Part shown: positions 1 through 5,638 of the stretch, in pieces
How the letters are laid out: each line of letters opens with the position of its first letter
How positions within the stretch are numbered: position 1 is the stretch's first letter
Assembly (NCBI GenBank): GCA_903873045.1
Contig: CAIQND010000590.1
Coordinates: forward strand, 1 to 12,593
Length of the DNA: 12,593 nt
From: an uncultured Methylococcaceae bacterium
Lineage (GTDB): Bacteria > Pseudomonadota > Gammaproteobacteria > Methylococcales > Methylomonadaceae
Reading direction: 5' to 3'
The notes under the pieces: model-generated
What the model was told of the DNA's origin: nothing
Databases searched by the model: none
What the model saw: only the letters and a program-made list of their open reading frames with translations
Translations under genes and position numbers: made by a program

Positions 1-1380
1 GTTTTGCGTTTGCATCATGTGCGCACGTTGATATTCAAAACCCGTTGAATATGAAAGATTTTTATTACCGAAAAACTCATCATTATTGAATTGCGATTTC
101 ATACTCGCCCAGCCAGAACCAGTCCAATGAGTTCTTAAGCCTGCTTGACCACCCGTTTGATTGTATATGGGGTCACTCGGGTTATAGTTTGAAGAAAGCG
201 TTGTATCATTAAGAATATCAAAGTAACTAAGATTGGTATTATTAAACCAATTACCAAACACCCGACCATTTAAACCCCAACCCGCTGTAAAAGTTTGGCG
301 ATTTTGTTGACTTGCTCCAAAGGTAGTAAGAGGCTTTGTTCCCAAAGATGATCCATTGGCGCTGTAATTAGGGGTTTGTGATCCCCAAACAGTTTGACCC
401 GCCGTGTTGGTTAAAAATGATTGTCCAACGTGCGTTACATCCAGATTTTCGAAAGCGGCTACAAATGATGTATTTAATTCAGGATTAATATCATAAGCGC
501 CTTTCCATTTATACAAATCATCAACTGAATGATAAATACCATCGCTACCCACTTGCAGCATAGGCGTACCCGCAGCGCCACCGGTTCCATTGCCTTTAGG
601 GTTTGTCTCGGATAATGCTCCCGTGGTCGGGTTCGTTGTTTTTGGCGTCAAGCCCGTAACAACGGTTGGCGTCATCGGTTGCCCTTCATTCTCCAAGTGA
701 TTATAGGAAAAATAGGTACTGAAATCGCCAAACTTGTCCCCGTAAGAGCCAAAAGTTTTAAAGCCTTGCAGATTAGTATTGGTGCCCATGGAATTATAAG
801 GCTGCAACATATAAGTTGCTTCGGTATAAATCTCACGTTTTTGCGGCATTAGCGTGTTGTAGTTAATCACACCACCCATTGCGTTACCGCTGTATTGTGC
901 AGAAAATGGCCCACCAAGGACATCAACAGATTTGATCTCACCAGGCCCTATTAAACCCCAGCGCGGTGAACCGTTATAACTCGACTGCAAAGGATTCCAA
1001 ATTGGCATACCATCCATAAACACCATTACCCTACCAGCCTGATAGGGATTGGAGCCACGCATACCAATGGGTGCGTTAGGATCGCCGATATAACGTTGGC
1101 GAGCAAAAACGCCAGATTCATACTTAACAGAATCAGCGGTAGTAACAGCATTGGTTTTCTCAATGTCTTTTTTCGTCACCGTAGTTTTAGGGGTGGGAAA
1201 ATCGGTTTTTGAGGGCGTTTCAGGTCTGCCATCTTCCGAATCCGATACGCCGGTAACCACCATATCTGATAATACCATCGGTGCGGCTTTCTTTTTATCG
1301 GCGGCCTGCGCCTCCATTGGAACGGCTGTAATGCCAGCCAGTATCAACATTCCCGCTACAAATTGATCATTAGTCTTCAT
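1..1380 (-). CDS. TonB-dependent outer-membrane receptor, N-terminal 460 residues (3' end beyond window)
   Basis: Reading the minus strand from ATG at 1380, the frame stays open to base 1, so only the first 460 residues are present. Residues 1-26 look like a Sec signal peptide (hydrophobic stretch, then AQA-A). Near residues 36-44 DMVVTG is a likely TonB box. The plug domain follows to about residue 180: TTADSVKYESGVFARQ, then RGSNPYQAGRVMVFMDG beginning at R108, GPGEIKSVDVLGGPFSAQYSG, and GGVINYNT around residue 169. The rest is alternating aromatic beta-strand sequence of the barrel. Such receptors import scarce ligands (siderophores, cobalamin, metals, sugars) with energy from TonB-ExbB-ExbD. 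There is no FecA-type N-terminal signalling domain, so regulation through a FecR/FecI pair is not suggested. It is divergent from the Asp-box lipoprotein and close to its own tonB-exbB-exbD set. The ribosome site (TGAAAG) is weak. Family is certain, substrate unknown; a copper receptor is possible but not demonstrated. Confidence 0.93.
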   Translation of the reverse strand, partial: MKTNDQFVAGMLILAGITAVPMEAQAADKKKAAPMVLSDMVVTGVSDSEDGRPETPSKTDFPTPKTTVTKKDIEKTNAVTTADSVKYESGVFARQRYIGDPNAPIGMRGSNPYQAGRVMVFMDGMPIWNPLQSSYNGSPRWGLIGPGEIKSVDVLGGPFSAQYSGNAMGGVINYNTLMPQKREIYTEATYMLQPYNSMGTNTNLQGFKTFGSYGDKFGDFSTYFSYNHLENEGQPMTPTVVTGLTPKTTNPTTGALSETNPKGNGTGGAAGTPMLQVGSDGIYHSVDDLYKWKGAYDINPELNTSFVAAFENLDVTHVGQSFLTNTAGQTVWGSQTPNYSANGSSLGTKPLTTFGASQQNRQTFTAGWGLNGRVFGNWFNNTNLSYFDILNDTTLSSNYNPSDPIYNQTGGQAGLRTHWTGSGWASMKSQFNNDEFFGNKNLSYSTGFEYQRAHMMQTQN

Positions 1381-1446
1381 CTTTCATCATTGCCTGTGTT
1401 TATCAAAATAAACTTTTGATTTAATGCGCATCGTGCCGATAAACAT

Positions 1447-1473
1447 GCAAAAAACGCAAAAAATGCAAAAAAC
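1447..1473. repeat. Three tandem 9-mers GCAAAAAAY (phased A-tract)
   Basis: GCAAAAAAC, GCAAAAAAT and GCAAAAAAC follow each other without a gap. The run of six A residues recurs every 9 bp, near the helical period, so intrinsic DNA curvature is expected. It lies 67-93 bp upstream of the receptor start codon, within range for a promoter or nucleoid-protein site. Copy-number slippage is also possible. Confidence 0.7.
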
Positions 1474-1581
1474 CTAGGGAATTTAAAGCAGTTTTTATGC
1501 CAAAAAAATAAAAGGCTTGTTTTTAGGGCTTGGTGTTGATTTTCCTGGAAAAAAGATGCGTAAGTAATAACTTATTTTAAA

Positions 1582-1635
1582 AAACTATGTTATATAACCT
1601 GTTTTTAATAAAAAGTGCGTCATATAACATAGTTT
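1582..1635. promoter_or_regulatory. Perfect 14-bp inverted repeat, candidate paired operator
   Basis: AAACTATGTTATAT at 1582-1595 is exactly repeated in reverse complement at 1622-1635. Inside the left arm region GTTATATAAC (1589-1598) is itself a perfect 10-bp palindrome, and GTCATATAAC (1619-1628) is a one-mismatch version of it. The two palindrome centres are 30 bp apart, close to three helical turns, which would put two bound dimers on the same DNA face. It sits about 200 bp upstream of the receptor start and about 155 bp upstream of the lipoprotein start. A regulator-binding site is an inference. A 26-nt loop makes an RNA terminator unlikely. Confidence 0.5.
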
Positions 1636-1665
1636 AATTAAAATCGCACTGGCCGAAAAACACTA

Positions 1666-1701
1666 AAGCCAGTTGTAGCAAGGGTTACGTAAAACTGGCT
1701 T
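1666..1701. promoter_or_regulatory. Perfect 9-bp inverted repeat with 18-nt spacer
   Basis: AAGCCAGTT (1666-1674) and AACTGGCTT (1693-1701) are exact reverse complements. The position, about 90 bp before the lipoprotein start, fits either an operator or a stem-loop in a 5' leader. There is no T-tract after it. A role is inferred from symmetry and position only. Confidence 0.35.
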
Positions 1702-1791
1702 GATATTTGCTTTATTTAAACGCCTGATGCACATTTAAAATATATAAATGAGCTCGTTTTAAATCCTAATGTATAACAATAAACTTTTACT

Positions 1792-3051
1792 ATGACTCAT
1801 ACCAAACCACAGACTTCTTTTCTAGTTCTTGCACTATTAGCCTTAGCGGGTTGTGCAACCGGTACGGATGTAAAATCCGTCGACAACGCCCAACCAATGC
1901 ATCAACACGGTGAGCAATCTGTAAAAAAAGACATTTGTGCAAACCCCAATACCGTACCGTCCAGTTTATGCTCGGAAACGGCCACTGCGACCTTTGACAG
2001 CAAAGGCGTACTCTGGGTTACTTGGGTAAACGACGGCACTATTTATGTACAATCATCACCCGACAAAGGCATCACGTTTACGGCTCCCGTTAAGGTGAAT
2101 GCCGTTGCTGAACAAGTCGCCGCCAAAGGTGAAAGTCGCCCGAAAATAAAGATTGATAACAACGGTACTGTTTACTTAACCTGGGATCTGACTCTGGATA
2201 AGCAACGTAGCACTTATATTCGTTTTAGTCGCTCAACGGATGGCGGGCAACATTTTTCCGAGCCCGTCACCGTTAATGACAATCTTGAAGTTATTAGGCA
2301 TCGTTTTAATAGCCTGGCTATCGGTAAAAATGGCGAAATTTTTATTGCCTGGCTGGATGCGCGTGACTTGGAACCTGCAAAAAAAGCCGGTAAAGCATTT
2401 AAAGGTTTGTCTCTTTATTACACTTGGTCTGCTGATGGCGGCAAACATTTTCATCCCGGTAAAAGCGTCGCCGACCAAGCGTGTGAATGCTGCCGAATAG
2501 ACACGGCAATCGCCAAAGATAACACCCCTGTGATTGTCTGGCGGCATATTTTTGAAGGCAAGATACGCGATCACGCGCTTGTTAAATTTAAAGACTGGAA
2601 TACCCCTGGCCCAGTGACTCGTTTAAGTCGTGAAAATTGGGAAATTGATGCTTGCCCACATCATGGCCCCGCGTTATCGATTTCTCATACCGATACCTAT
2701 CATGCGGTATGGTTTAGTAATGCCGAGTCCAAGCAGGGTTTGTTTTACGCTTATTCAAAAGATGCCGGACAACACTTTTCTGAACCCGTTAACTTTGGCA
2801 AGGCGGGCGCAAGTCATCCCCATGTTCTGGGCTTGGGTCGTCAAGTCGCCGTGGTTTGGCAAGAATTTGACGGTAAAAATAACAGCATTCAGGTTATAAA
2901 ATCAGCGGACGAGGGTAAAACCTGGACCCAACCCGAAGCGCTTGCTCAATCAACTGAAATGATTGATGAGCCTTTTCTGGTCAGTGATGGACAGGATATT
3001 TATCTTTCATGGCAATCGGCGCAACGGGGCTATCAGTTGAAACGCCTATAA
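1792..3051 (+). CDS. Asp-box (BNR/sialidase-like) lipoprotein with Cys/His motifs
   Basis: The product is 419 residues. It begins with a lipoprotein signal peptide: a hydrophobic stretch at 10-19 and the lipobox LALAGC, with C21 as lipidated residue. Five Asp-box motifs (S-x-D-x-G-x-x-F/W) occur at S89-F96, S148-F155, S213-F220, S322-F329 and S371-W378, typical of BNR/sialidase-fold beta-propellers. Database hits would probably say exo-alpha-sialidase, but I see no set of sialidase catalytic residues (for example an N-terminal R-I-P motif), so enzyme activity is not supported. Unusual are CECC (C231, C233, C234) and CPHH (C288, H290, H291), plus C49 and C60; these could bind metal or form disulfides. 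No clear Shine-Dalgarno precedes the ATG, but the start is fixed by the signal peptide. It is divergent from the receptor and upstream of tonB, suggesting a surface or periplasmic partner in uptake; that role is inference. Confidence 0.85.
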   Translation: MTHTKPQTSFLVLALLALAGCATGTDVKSVDNAQPMHQHGEQSVKKDICANPNTVPSSLCSETATATFDSKGVLWVTWVNDGTIYVQSSPDKGITFTAPVKVNAVAEQVAAKGESRPKIKIDNNGTVYLTWDLTLDKQRSTYIRFSRSTDGGQHFSEPVTVNDNLEVIRHRFNSLAIGKNGEIFIAWLDARDLEPAKKAGKAFKGLSLYYTWSADGGKHFHPGKSVADQACECCRIDTAIAKDNTPVIVWRHIFEGKIRDHALVKFKDWNTPGPVTRLSRENWEIDACPHHGPALSISHTDTYHAVWFSNAESKQGLFYAYSKDAGQHFSEPVNFGKAGASHPHVLGLGRQVAVVWQEFDGKNNSIQVIKSADEGKTWTQPEALAQSTEMIDEPFLVSDGQDIYLSWQSAQRGYQLKRL

Positions 3052-3064
3052 GATGGGTATGGTT

Positions 3065-3126
3065 GTAAGTATTCAGGTTCCCTCACTTTGCTCTCTCTTT
3101 TTCAAAGAGAGGGGCTGAATAATTAC
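3065..3126. repeat. Short palindromic intergenic element, copy A (62 bp, one hairpin)
   Basis: The ends are GTAAGTATTCAG (3065-3076) and CTGAATAATTAC (3115-3126), inverted repeats matching at 11 of 12 positions. Between them is a hairpin CTCTCTTT-TTC-AAAGAGAG (3093-3111). It shares both ends and hairpin type with copy B at 3275-3377, so this is a mobile or amplified short element rather than chance. It could also act as the 3' hairpin of the lipoprotein transcript. Confidence 0.75.
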
Positions 3127-3161
3127 GTATATAGATTTTCAGATAAATAATTTCGATGTTA

Positions 3162-3194
3162 ACAGATACCATCCCTTCAAGGGATGTTATCTGT
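3162..3194. terminator. Stem-loop after the lipoprotein gene, possible terminator
   Basis: ACAGATA (3162-3168) pairs with TATCTGT (3188-3194), and CATCCCT (3170-3176) with AGGGATG (3180-3186), leaving one C/T mismatch and a three-base loop. The 14-pair stem is stable, but no T-run follows it on either strand, so it is not a canonical Rho-independent terminator. It could protect a 3' end or be another repeat. It begins about 110 bp after the lipoprotein stop codon. Confidence 0.4.
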
Positions 3195-3215
3195 ATGAGC
3201 TTACAACAACGTGAA

Positions 3216-3244
3216 TGGACATTTAATTTCTGAAAGACTATAGG
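3216..3244 (+). promoter_or_regulatory. Tentative sigma-70 promoter for tonB-exbB-exbD
   Basis: TGGACA (3216-3221, five of six bases of TTGACA) is separated by 17 bp from TATAGG (3239-3244, four of six bases of TATAAT). If used, the transcript would carry the whole copy-B hairpin element in its 5' leader, about 150 nt before the tonB start. This is a by-eye match in AT-rich DNA and weak on its own. Confidence 0.25.
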
Positions 3245-3274
3245 TTATATTAGCTGCCTTGATACATAATACAC

Positions 3275-3377
3275 GTAAGTATTCACCTCCCCCTTTGAAA
3301 AAGGGGGATTGAGGGGGATTTATCTAATAAAATCTCCCCTAACCCCTCTTTTTCAAAGAGGGGGACTGAATAGTTAC
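3275..3377. repeat. Short palindromic intergenic element, copy B (103 bp, two hairpins)
   Basis: The ends GTAAGTATTCAC (3275-3286) and CTGAATAGTTAC (3366-3377) are inverted repeats matching at 10 of 12 positions. Inside are two hairpins: TCCCCCTTT-GAA-AAAGGGGGA (3288-3308) and CCCCTCTTT-TTC-AAAGAGGGG (3343-3363). The two halves are inverted copies of one another, each hairpin followed inward by a G-rich GGGGATTT-like stretch, so the whole element can fold into a cloverleaf. Copy A looks like a single-hairpin form of it. It ends 30 bp before the tonB ATG and may affect expression of that operon. Confidence 0.8.
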
Positions 3378-3407
3378 CAATACACTGACTAAACAGCTCT
3401 TGCTTTC

Positions 3408-4202
3408 ATGACGATATCAAACACTTTTAATTATAATTACTCAACATTTAACCCCGTAGCACAACAGAAAAAATCGCGTCGGGTTGCGGGATTTCTGTTG
3501 ACGGTGTTTGTTGTGGGGTTGCATGGTGCCTTGGCATGGTATTTATTAAACGCACCGATAACAAAACCCCAAAAATTACCGGTGGTCATGGAGGTAGTCA
3601 TGTTAAAACCTGAGCCGGTTTTAAAACAAGCACCCAAAGAACCGGCACCCGCACCGCCAGCCATCAAGAAAGAGCCCATAAAACCCAAGGCGGTCGCCAA
3701 GCCACCTAAACCGGTGGTAATAAAAAAACCAGCGCCAGTACCGAAACCGAAGCCGCAACCAACAGAAATAAAAGAAATGGTTGCTTTGCCTAAATTTGAG
3801 CCAGTACCAATGCCGGCTGCGGCGGCACCTGCCGCCCCCGCAGTTTCTGCACCATCAACATCAAGCGCGAAAACGAAAACGCCAACCACAGGAAGTGGGA
3901 GTGGGGACAGCGACCCGATTGATTCAGGTGTCGTACCATTGCTGGAAGTACGCCCAATATATCCTCGCCGTGCCCAAGCTCGGAATATTGAAGGTGACAT
4001 CACCGTTGAATTTACTGTGCAAACTGACGGTTCAGTAGATGATGCGGTTGTTGTAAGCACAGAACCCGAAGGTATTGAAGGTATTTTTGATGATGCAGCA
4101 CTGACAGCCATTAGCAAATGGAAATTTAAAGCAAAAACTGTCAACGGTATCGCGGTAACTCTACGAGCTACGAAAAAAATTCACTTCAACCTAAAAAACT
4201 AA
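3408..4202 (+). CDS. tonB: TonB energy-transducing protein
   Basis: The product is 264 residues with the classic TonB order: short cytoplasmic end, one membrane segment (about 27-47) with the conserved histidine H39, a long Pro/Lys/Ala-rich periplasm-spanning region (about 66-150), a short Ser/Gly linker, and a C-terminal TonB domain (about 176-264). That domain shows RPIYPRRAQ, EGDITVEFTVQTDGSV, FDDAALTAISKWKF and a final beta-strand. TonB carries proton-motive-force energy from ExbB-ExbD to outer-membrane receptors by contacting their TonB box. The serine usually four residues before the membrane histidine is replaced by V35, which is seen in some TonB paralogues. No strong ribosome site precedes the ATG, but there is no better in-frame start before the membrane segment. 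It is followed by exbB after 32 bp, consistent with one operon. The nearby receptor is its likely partner, though one TonB can serve many receptors. Confidence 0.95.
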   Translation: MTISNTFNYNYSTFNPVAQQKKSRRVAGFLLTVFVVGLHGALAWYLLNAPITKPQKLPVVMEVVMLKPEPVLKQAPKEPAPAPPAIKKEPIKPKAVAKPPKPVVIKKPAPVPKPKPQPTEIKEMVALPKFEPVPMPAAAAPAAPAVSAPSTSSAKTKTPTTGSGSGDSDPIDSGVVPLLEVRPIYPRRAQARNIEGDITVEFTVQTDGSVDDAVVVSTEPEGIEGIFDDAALTAISKWKFKAKTVNGIAVTLRATKKIHFNLKN

Positions 4203-4234
4203 TTTTAGCCATTTTATAAAAGGATAATAACTGC

Positions 4235-4897
4235 ATGCTTACCCATATTTCCCCCCAACTTATTATTAATGGAACGCTGTATACCTTGCTGGTTTTTTCA
4301 GTGATAACATGGACGCTCATTTTTTTTAAACTCTGGCAATTTATTAATAACAGCCGTTGCAATGAACGTTTTGAACAAGCGTTTTGGAATTTGCCCGAGT
4401 TACAACACGTTAAAAAACTGTCACCTGATCTGGCTAAAGGCTCACAAGCGCGATTGGCATACCAAGGCATCACCTGGCTTGAAGAGCATCAACGTTCAGC
4501 TGGAATCCAACTTAAACATTGCGGTGATTCAACCGAATTGCTGGAACAAGCCCTACGCGTACAATTGCAACAAGAACAACACGCCATGGAAAGCGGCTTA
4601 ACTTTGCTCGCCAGCATTGGCAGCACGGCACCTTTTGTCGGTTTGTTTGGCACCGTATTGGGCATTATGCACGCTATGCACGAAATTACCGCCAGCGGTT
4701 CCACCAGTTTGGATGTTGTTGCAGGCCCGATTGGTGATGCGTTGGTGGCTACCGCCATTGGTATTGCAGTCGCTGTCCCGGCTGTTTTAGCGTATAACTT
4801 TTTACTGCGTCGCGTAAAAATACAACGCACCCACCTGGAAAACTTTGTCGCCAGTTTTTTATCCGTTGCGTTAACGACTAAAAACGAGCGGGTATAA
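4235..4897 (+). CDS. exbB: ExbB-type proton channel subunit of the TonB system
   Basis: The 220-residue product has three membrane segments at about 14-34, 124-148 and 166-191, the ExbB/TolQ/MotA layout. The second segment carries ASIGSTAPFVGLFGTVLGIM and the third GPIGDALVATAIGIAVAVPA, the two most conserved family stretches. A large cytoplasmic region (about 35-123) is rich in Glu and Gln. ExbB forms a pentamer around ExbD in the inner membrane and converts the proton gradient into movement of TonB. The start is supported by AAAGGA at 4219-4224, ten bases before the ATG. It lies 32 bp after tonB and 3 bp before exbD, so co-translation with exbD is likely. TolQ is an alternative name for related proteins, but with tonB adjacent and no tolR/tolA/tolB genes, ExbB is the better call. 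Confidence 0.93.
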   Translation: MLTHISPQLIINGTLYTLLVFSVITWTLIFFKLWQFINNSRCNERFEQAFWNLPELQHVKKLSPDLAKGSQARLAYQGITWLEEHQRSAGIQLKHCGDSTELLEQALRVQLQQEQHAMESGLTLLASIGSTAPFVGLFGTVLGIMHAMHEITASGSTSLDVVAGPIGDALVATAIGIAVAVPAVLAYNFLLRRVKIQRTHLENFVASFLSVALTTKNERV

Positions 4898-4900
4898 CTG

Positions 4901-5311
4901 ATGGCGTTTAAACCTCAATCTGAAGACGAGAGCGCGATGAGCGAAATTAACGTCACACCCTTGGTGGATGTGATGTTGGTGCTGGTGATTATTTTACTGG
5001 TTACTGCGCCGCTACTGACGCAATCGGTGCATGTCACATTACCTAAAACCGTCGAAACAACCGCCAATATCAATGATCAGCCCTTGCAACTCGGTATCGA
5101 TGCACAAGGCATCATGACGCTTAATAAAAATCCAATCACTGATTTGGCCGCGCTGGAAATGGTATTAAAAGCCGAGCTGGAAAAAAATCCGGAGGTGGGT
5201 GTCCATTTGTACGCCGACCAAAGCGTAGTTTATGCCAAACTTGCAGAGTTGATGGCAGCCGTTCAACACGCCGGGATAACCAAATTATCGTTCGTAACGG
5301 AAGAGCAATAA
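4901..5311 (+). CDS. exbD: ExbD-type subunit of the TonB system
   Basis: The 136-residue product has a short cytoplasmic end, one membrane segment (about 22-42) and a periplasmic domain (about 43-136). The motif INVTPLVDVMLVLVIILLV contains D23, the membrane aspartate needed for proton use in ExbD/TolR. The periplasmic part ends with VGVHLYADQSVVYAKLAELM and AGITKLSFVTEEQ, the usual ExbD C-terminal fold. Length matches the family (about 130-145). Only three bases separate the exbB stop from this ATG, and a weak GAGCGGG stretch within the end of exbB may serve as ribosome site. It is the last gene of the tonB-exbB-exbD group; no clear intrinsic terminator follows, only repeat elements. Confidence 0.94.
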   Translation: MAFKPQSEDESAMSEINVTPLVDVMLVLVIILLVTAPLLTQSVHVTLPKTVETTANINDQPLQLGIDAQGIMTLNKNPITDLAALEMVLKAELEKNPEVGVHLYADQSVVYAKLAELMAAVQHAGITKLSFVTEEQ

Positions 5312-5340
5312 GGCTTGGAGTGTCTGAATAGACCTTGCGG

Positions 5341-5400
5341 GTTATTATTCACACAAATATTAAGTTTCCCCTCTTTGTAAAAGAAGCGTTAAGGGTAATT
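5341..5400. repeat. Decayed copy of the hairpin intergenic element
   Basis: GTTATTATTCAC (5341-5352) resembles the GTAAGTATTCAC end of the copy at 3275-3377. The following CCCCTCTTTGTAAAAGAAG and TTAAGGGTAATT resemble its hairpin and inner G-rich stretch with several substitutions, and the right end is missing. The stem no longer pairs fully. Assignment is by eye and moderately sure. Confidence 0.45.
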
Positions 5401-5472
5401 CCGTTATGTTAAGCGTAATTTGTTTAAAAAACTGGAGTGCAATCGCTTCAGCTATTGCTTGTATAAACAGGC

Positions 5473-5612
5473 GTAGGCCGGAATAAGACAACCCAAGCCT
5501 GTCCTGAGCTTGTCGAAGGGCGTAGCGCGTGGTGGCGTTTCCGGCCACATTCGTAGCGGATGCCGGAAACGCTTATTCTCGCTTGCGCTCGAAAAGCCTT
5601 ATTCCGGCCTAC
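5473..5612. repeat. 140-bp element with perfect 15-bp terminal inverted repeats
   Basis: GTAGGCCGGAATAAG (5473-5487) is the exact reverse complement of CTTATTCCGGCCTAC (5598-5612). Inside is a second perfect 11-bp inverted repeat, GCGTTTCCGGC (5535-5545) with GCCGGAAACGC (5562-5572). Between them is GTCCTGAGCTTGTCGAAGG (about 5502-5520), a sequence I recall as a common dispersed repeat in many proteobacterial genomes. It encodes no transposase, so it would be a MITE- or REP-like non-autonomous element. No clear target-site duplication is seen. Confidence 0.75.
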
Positions 5613-5638
5613 ACAACTAAAAAAACTGAAACAACGAG

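Larger units (their letters stand above)
1381..1791. promoter_or_regulatory. Divergent regulatory region between receptor and lipoprotein genes
   Basis: This 411-bp gap is clearly richer in A+T than the genes on either side and must carry the 5' regions of both divergent transcripts. It holds a nine-base tandem repeat with A-tracts (1447-1473), a perfect 14-bp inverted repeat (1582-1635) and a perfect 9-bp inverted repeat (1666-1701). I could not pick a convincing sigma-70 promoter for either direction. AT-rich hexamers such as TAAAAT and TATAAA near 1735-1750 could be a -10 for the plus-strand gene, but no good -35 is spaced correctly. No Fur box with the classic GATAATGAT pattern is seen. 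No coding sequence is apparent in it. Confidence 0.6.
3052..3407. other. Repeat-rich intergenic region before tonB
   Basis: This 356-bp gap has no credible gene. It contains two copies of a hairpin element (3065-3126 and 3275-3377), an imperfect stem-loop (3162-3194) and a possible sigma-70 promoter (3216-3244). Because the second element ends only 30 bp before the tonB start, transcription of tonB must either start within or run through it. Confidence 0.7.
5312..5638. other. Convergent intergenic region filled with repeat elements
   Basis: This 327-bp gap lies between the convergent ends of exbD and the spermidine-synthase-like gene. It holds a decayed copy of the hairpin element (about 5341-5400) and a 140-bp element with perfect 15-bp terminal inverted repeats (5473-5612). 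No gene is supported. Its hairpins could stop transcription from both sides, but no stem followed by a clear T-run is visible. Confidence 0.7.

Noticed and set aside
1151..1366. 71-codon plus-strand open frame
   Set aside because: It lies antisense to the signal peptide and plug start of the receptor, whose reading is strongly supported.
2233..2574. Open frames overlapping the lipoprotein gene on both strands
   Set aside because: The plus-strand frame with lipobox and five Asp boxes explains the region; the others show no family features.
1792..3051. Calling the lipoprotein an active exo-alpha-sialidase
   Set aside because: Asp boxes only indicate the propeller fold; a catalytic arginine triad with R-I-P motif, tyrosine and aspartate set could not be recognised, and no sialic acid genes are nearby.
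3437..4144. 235-codon minus-strand open frame antisense to tonB
   Set aside because: Gly/Ala/Thr-rich product is explained by the Pro/Lys-rich coding strand of tonB; the TonB domain on the plus strand is unmistakable.
5360..5548. 62-codon minus-strand open frame
   Set aside because: Its middle (ALRQAQDRLG) is the usual translation of a dispersed intergenic repeat, and it overlaps the ends of two repeat elements; no ribosome site or conserved protein pattern.
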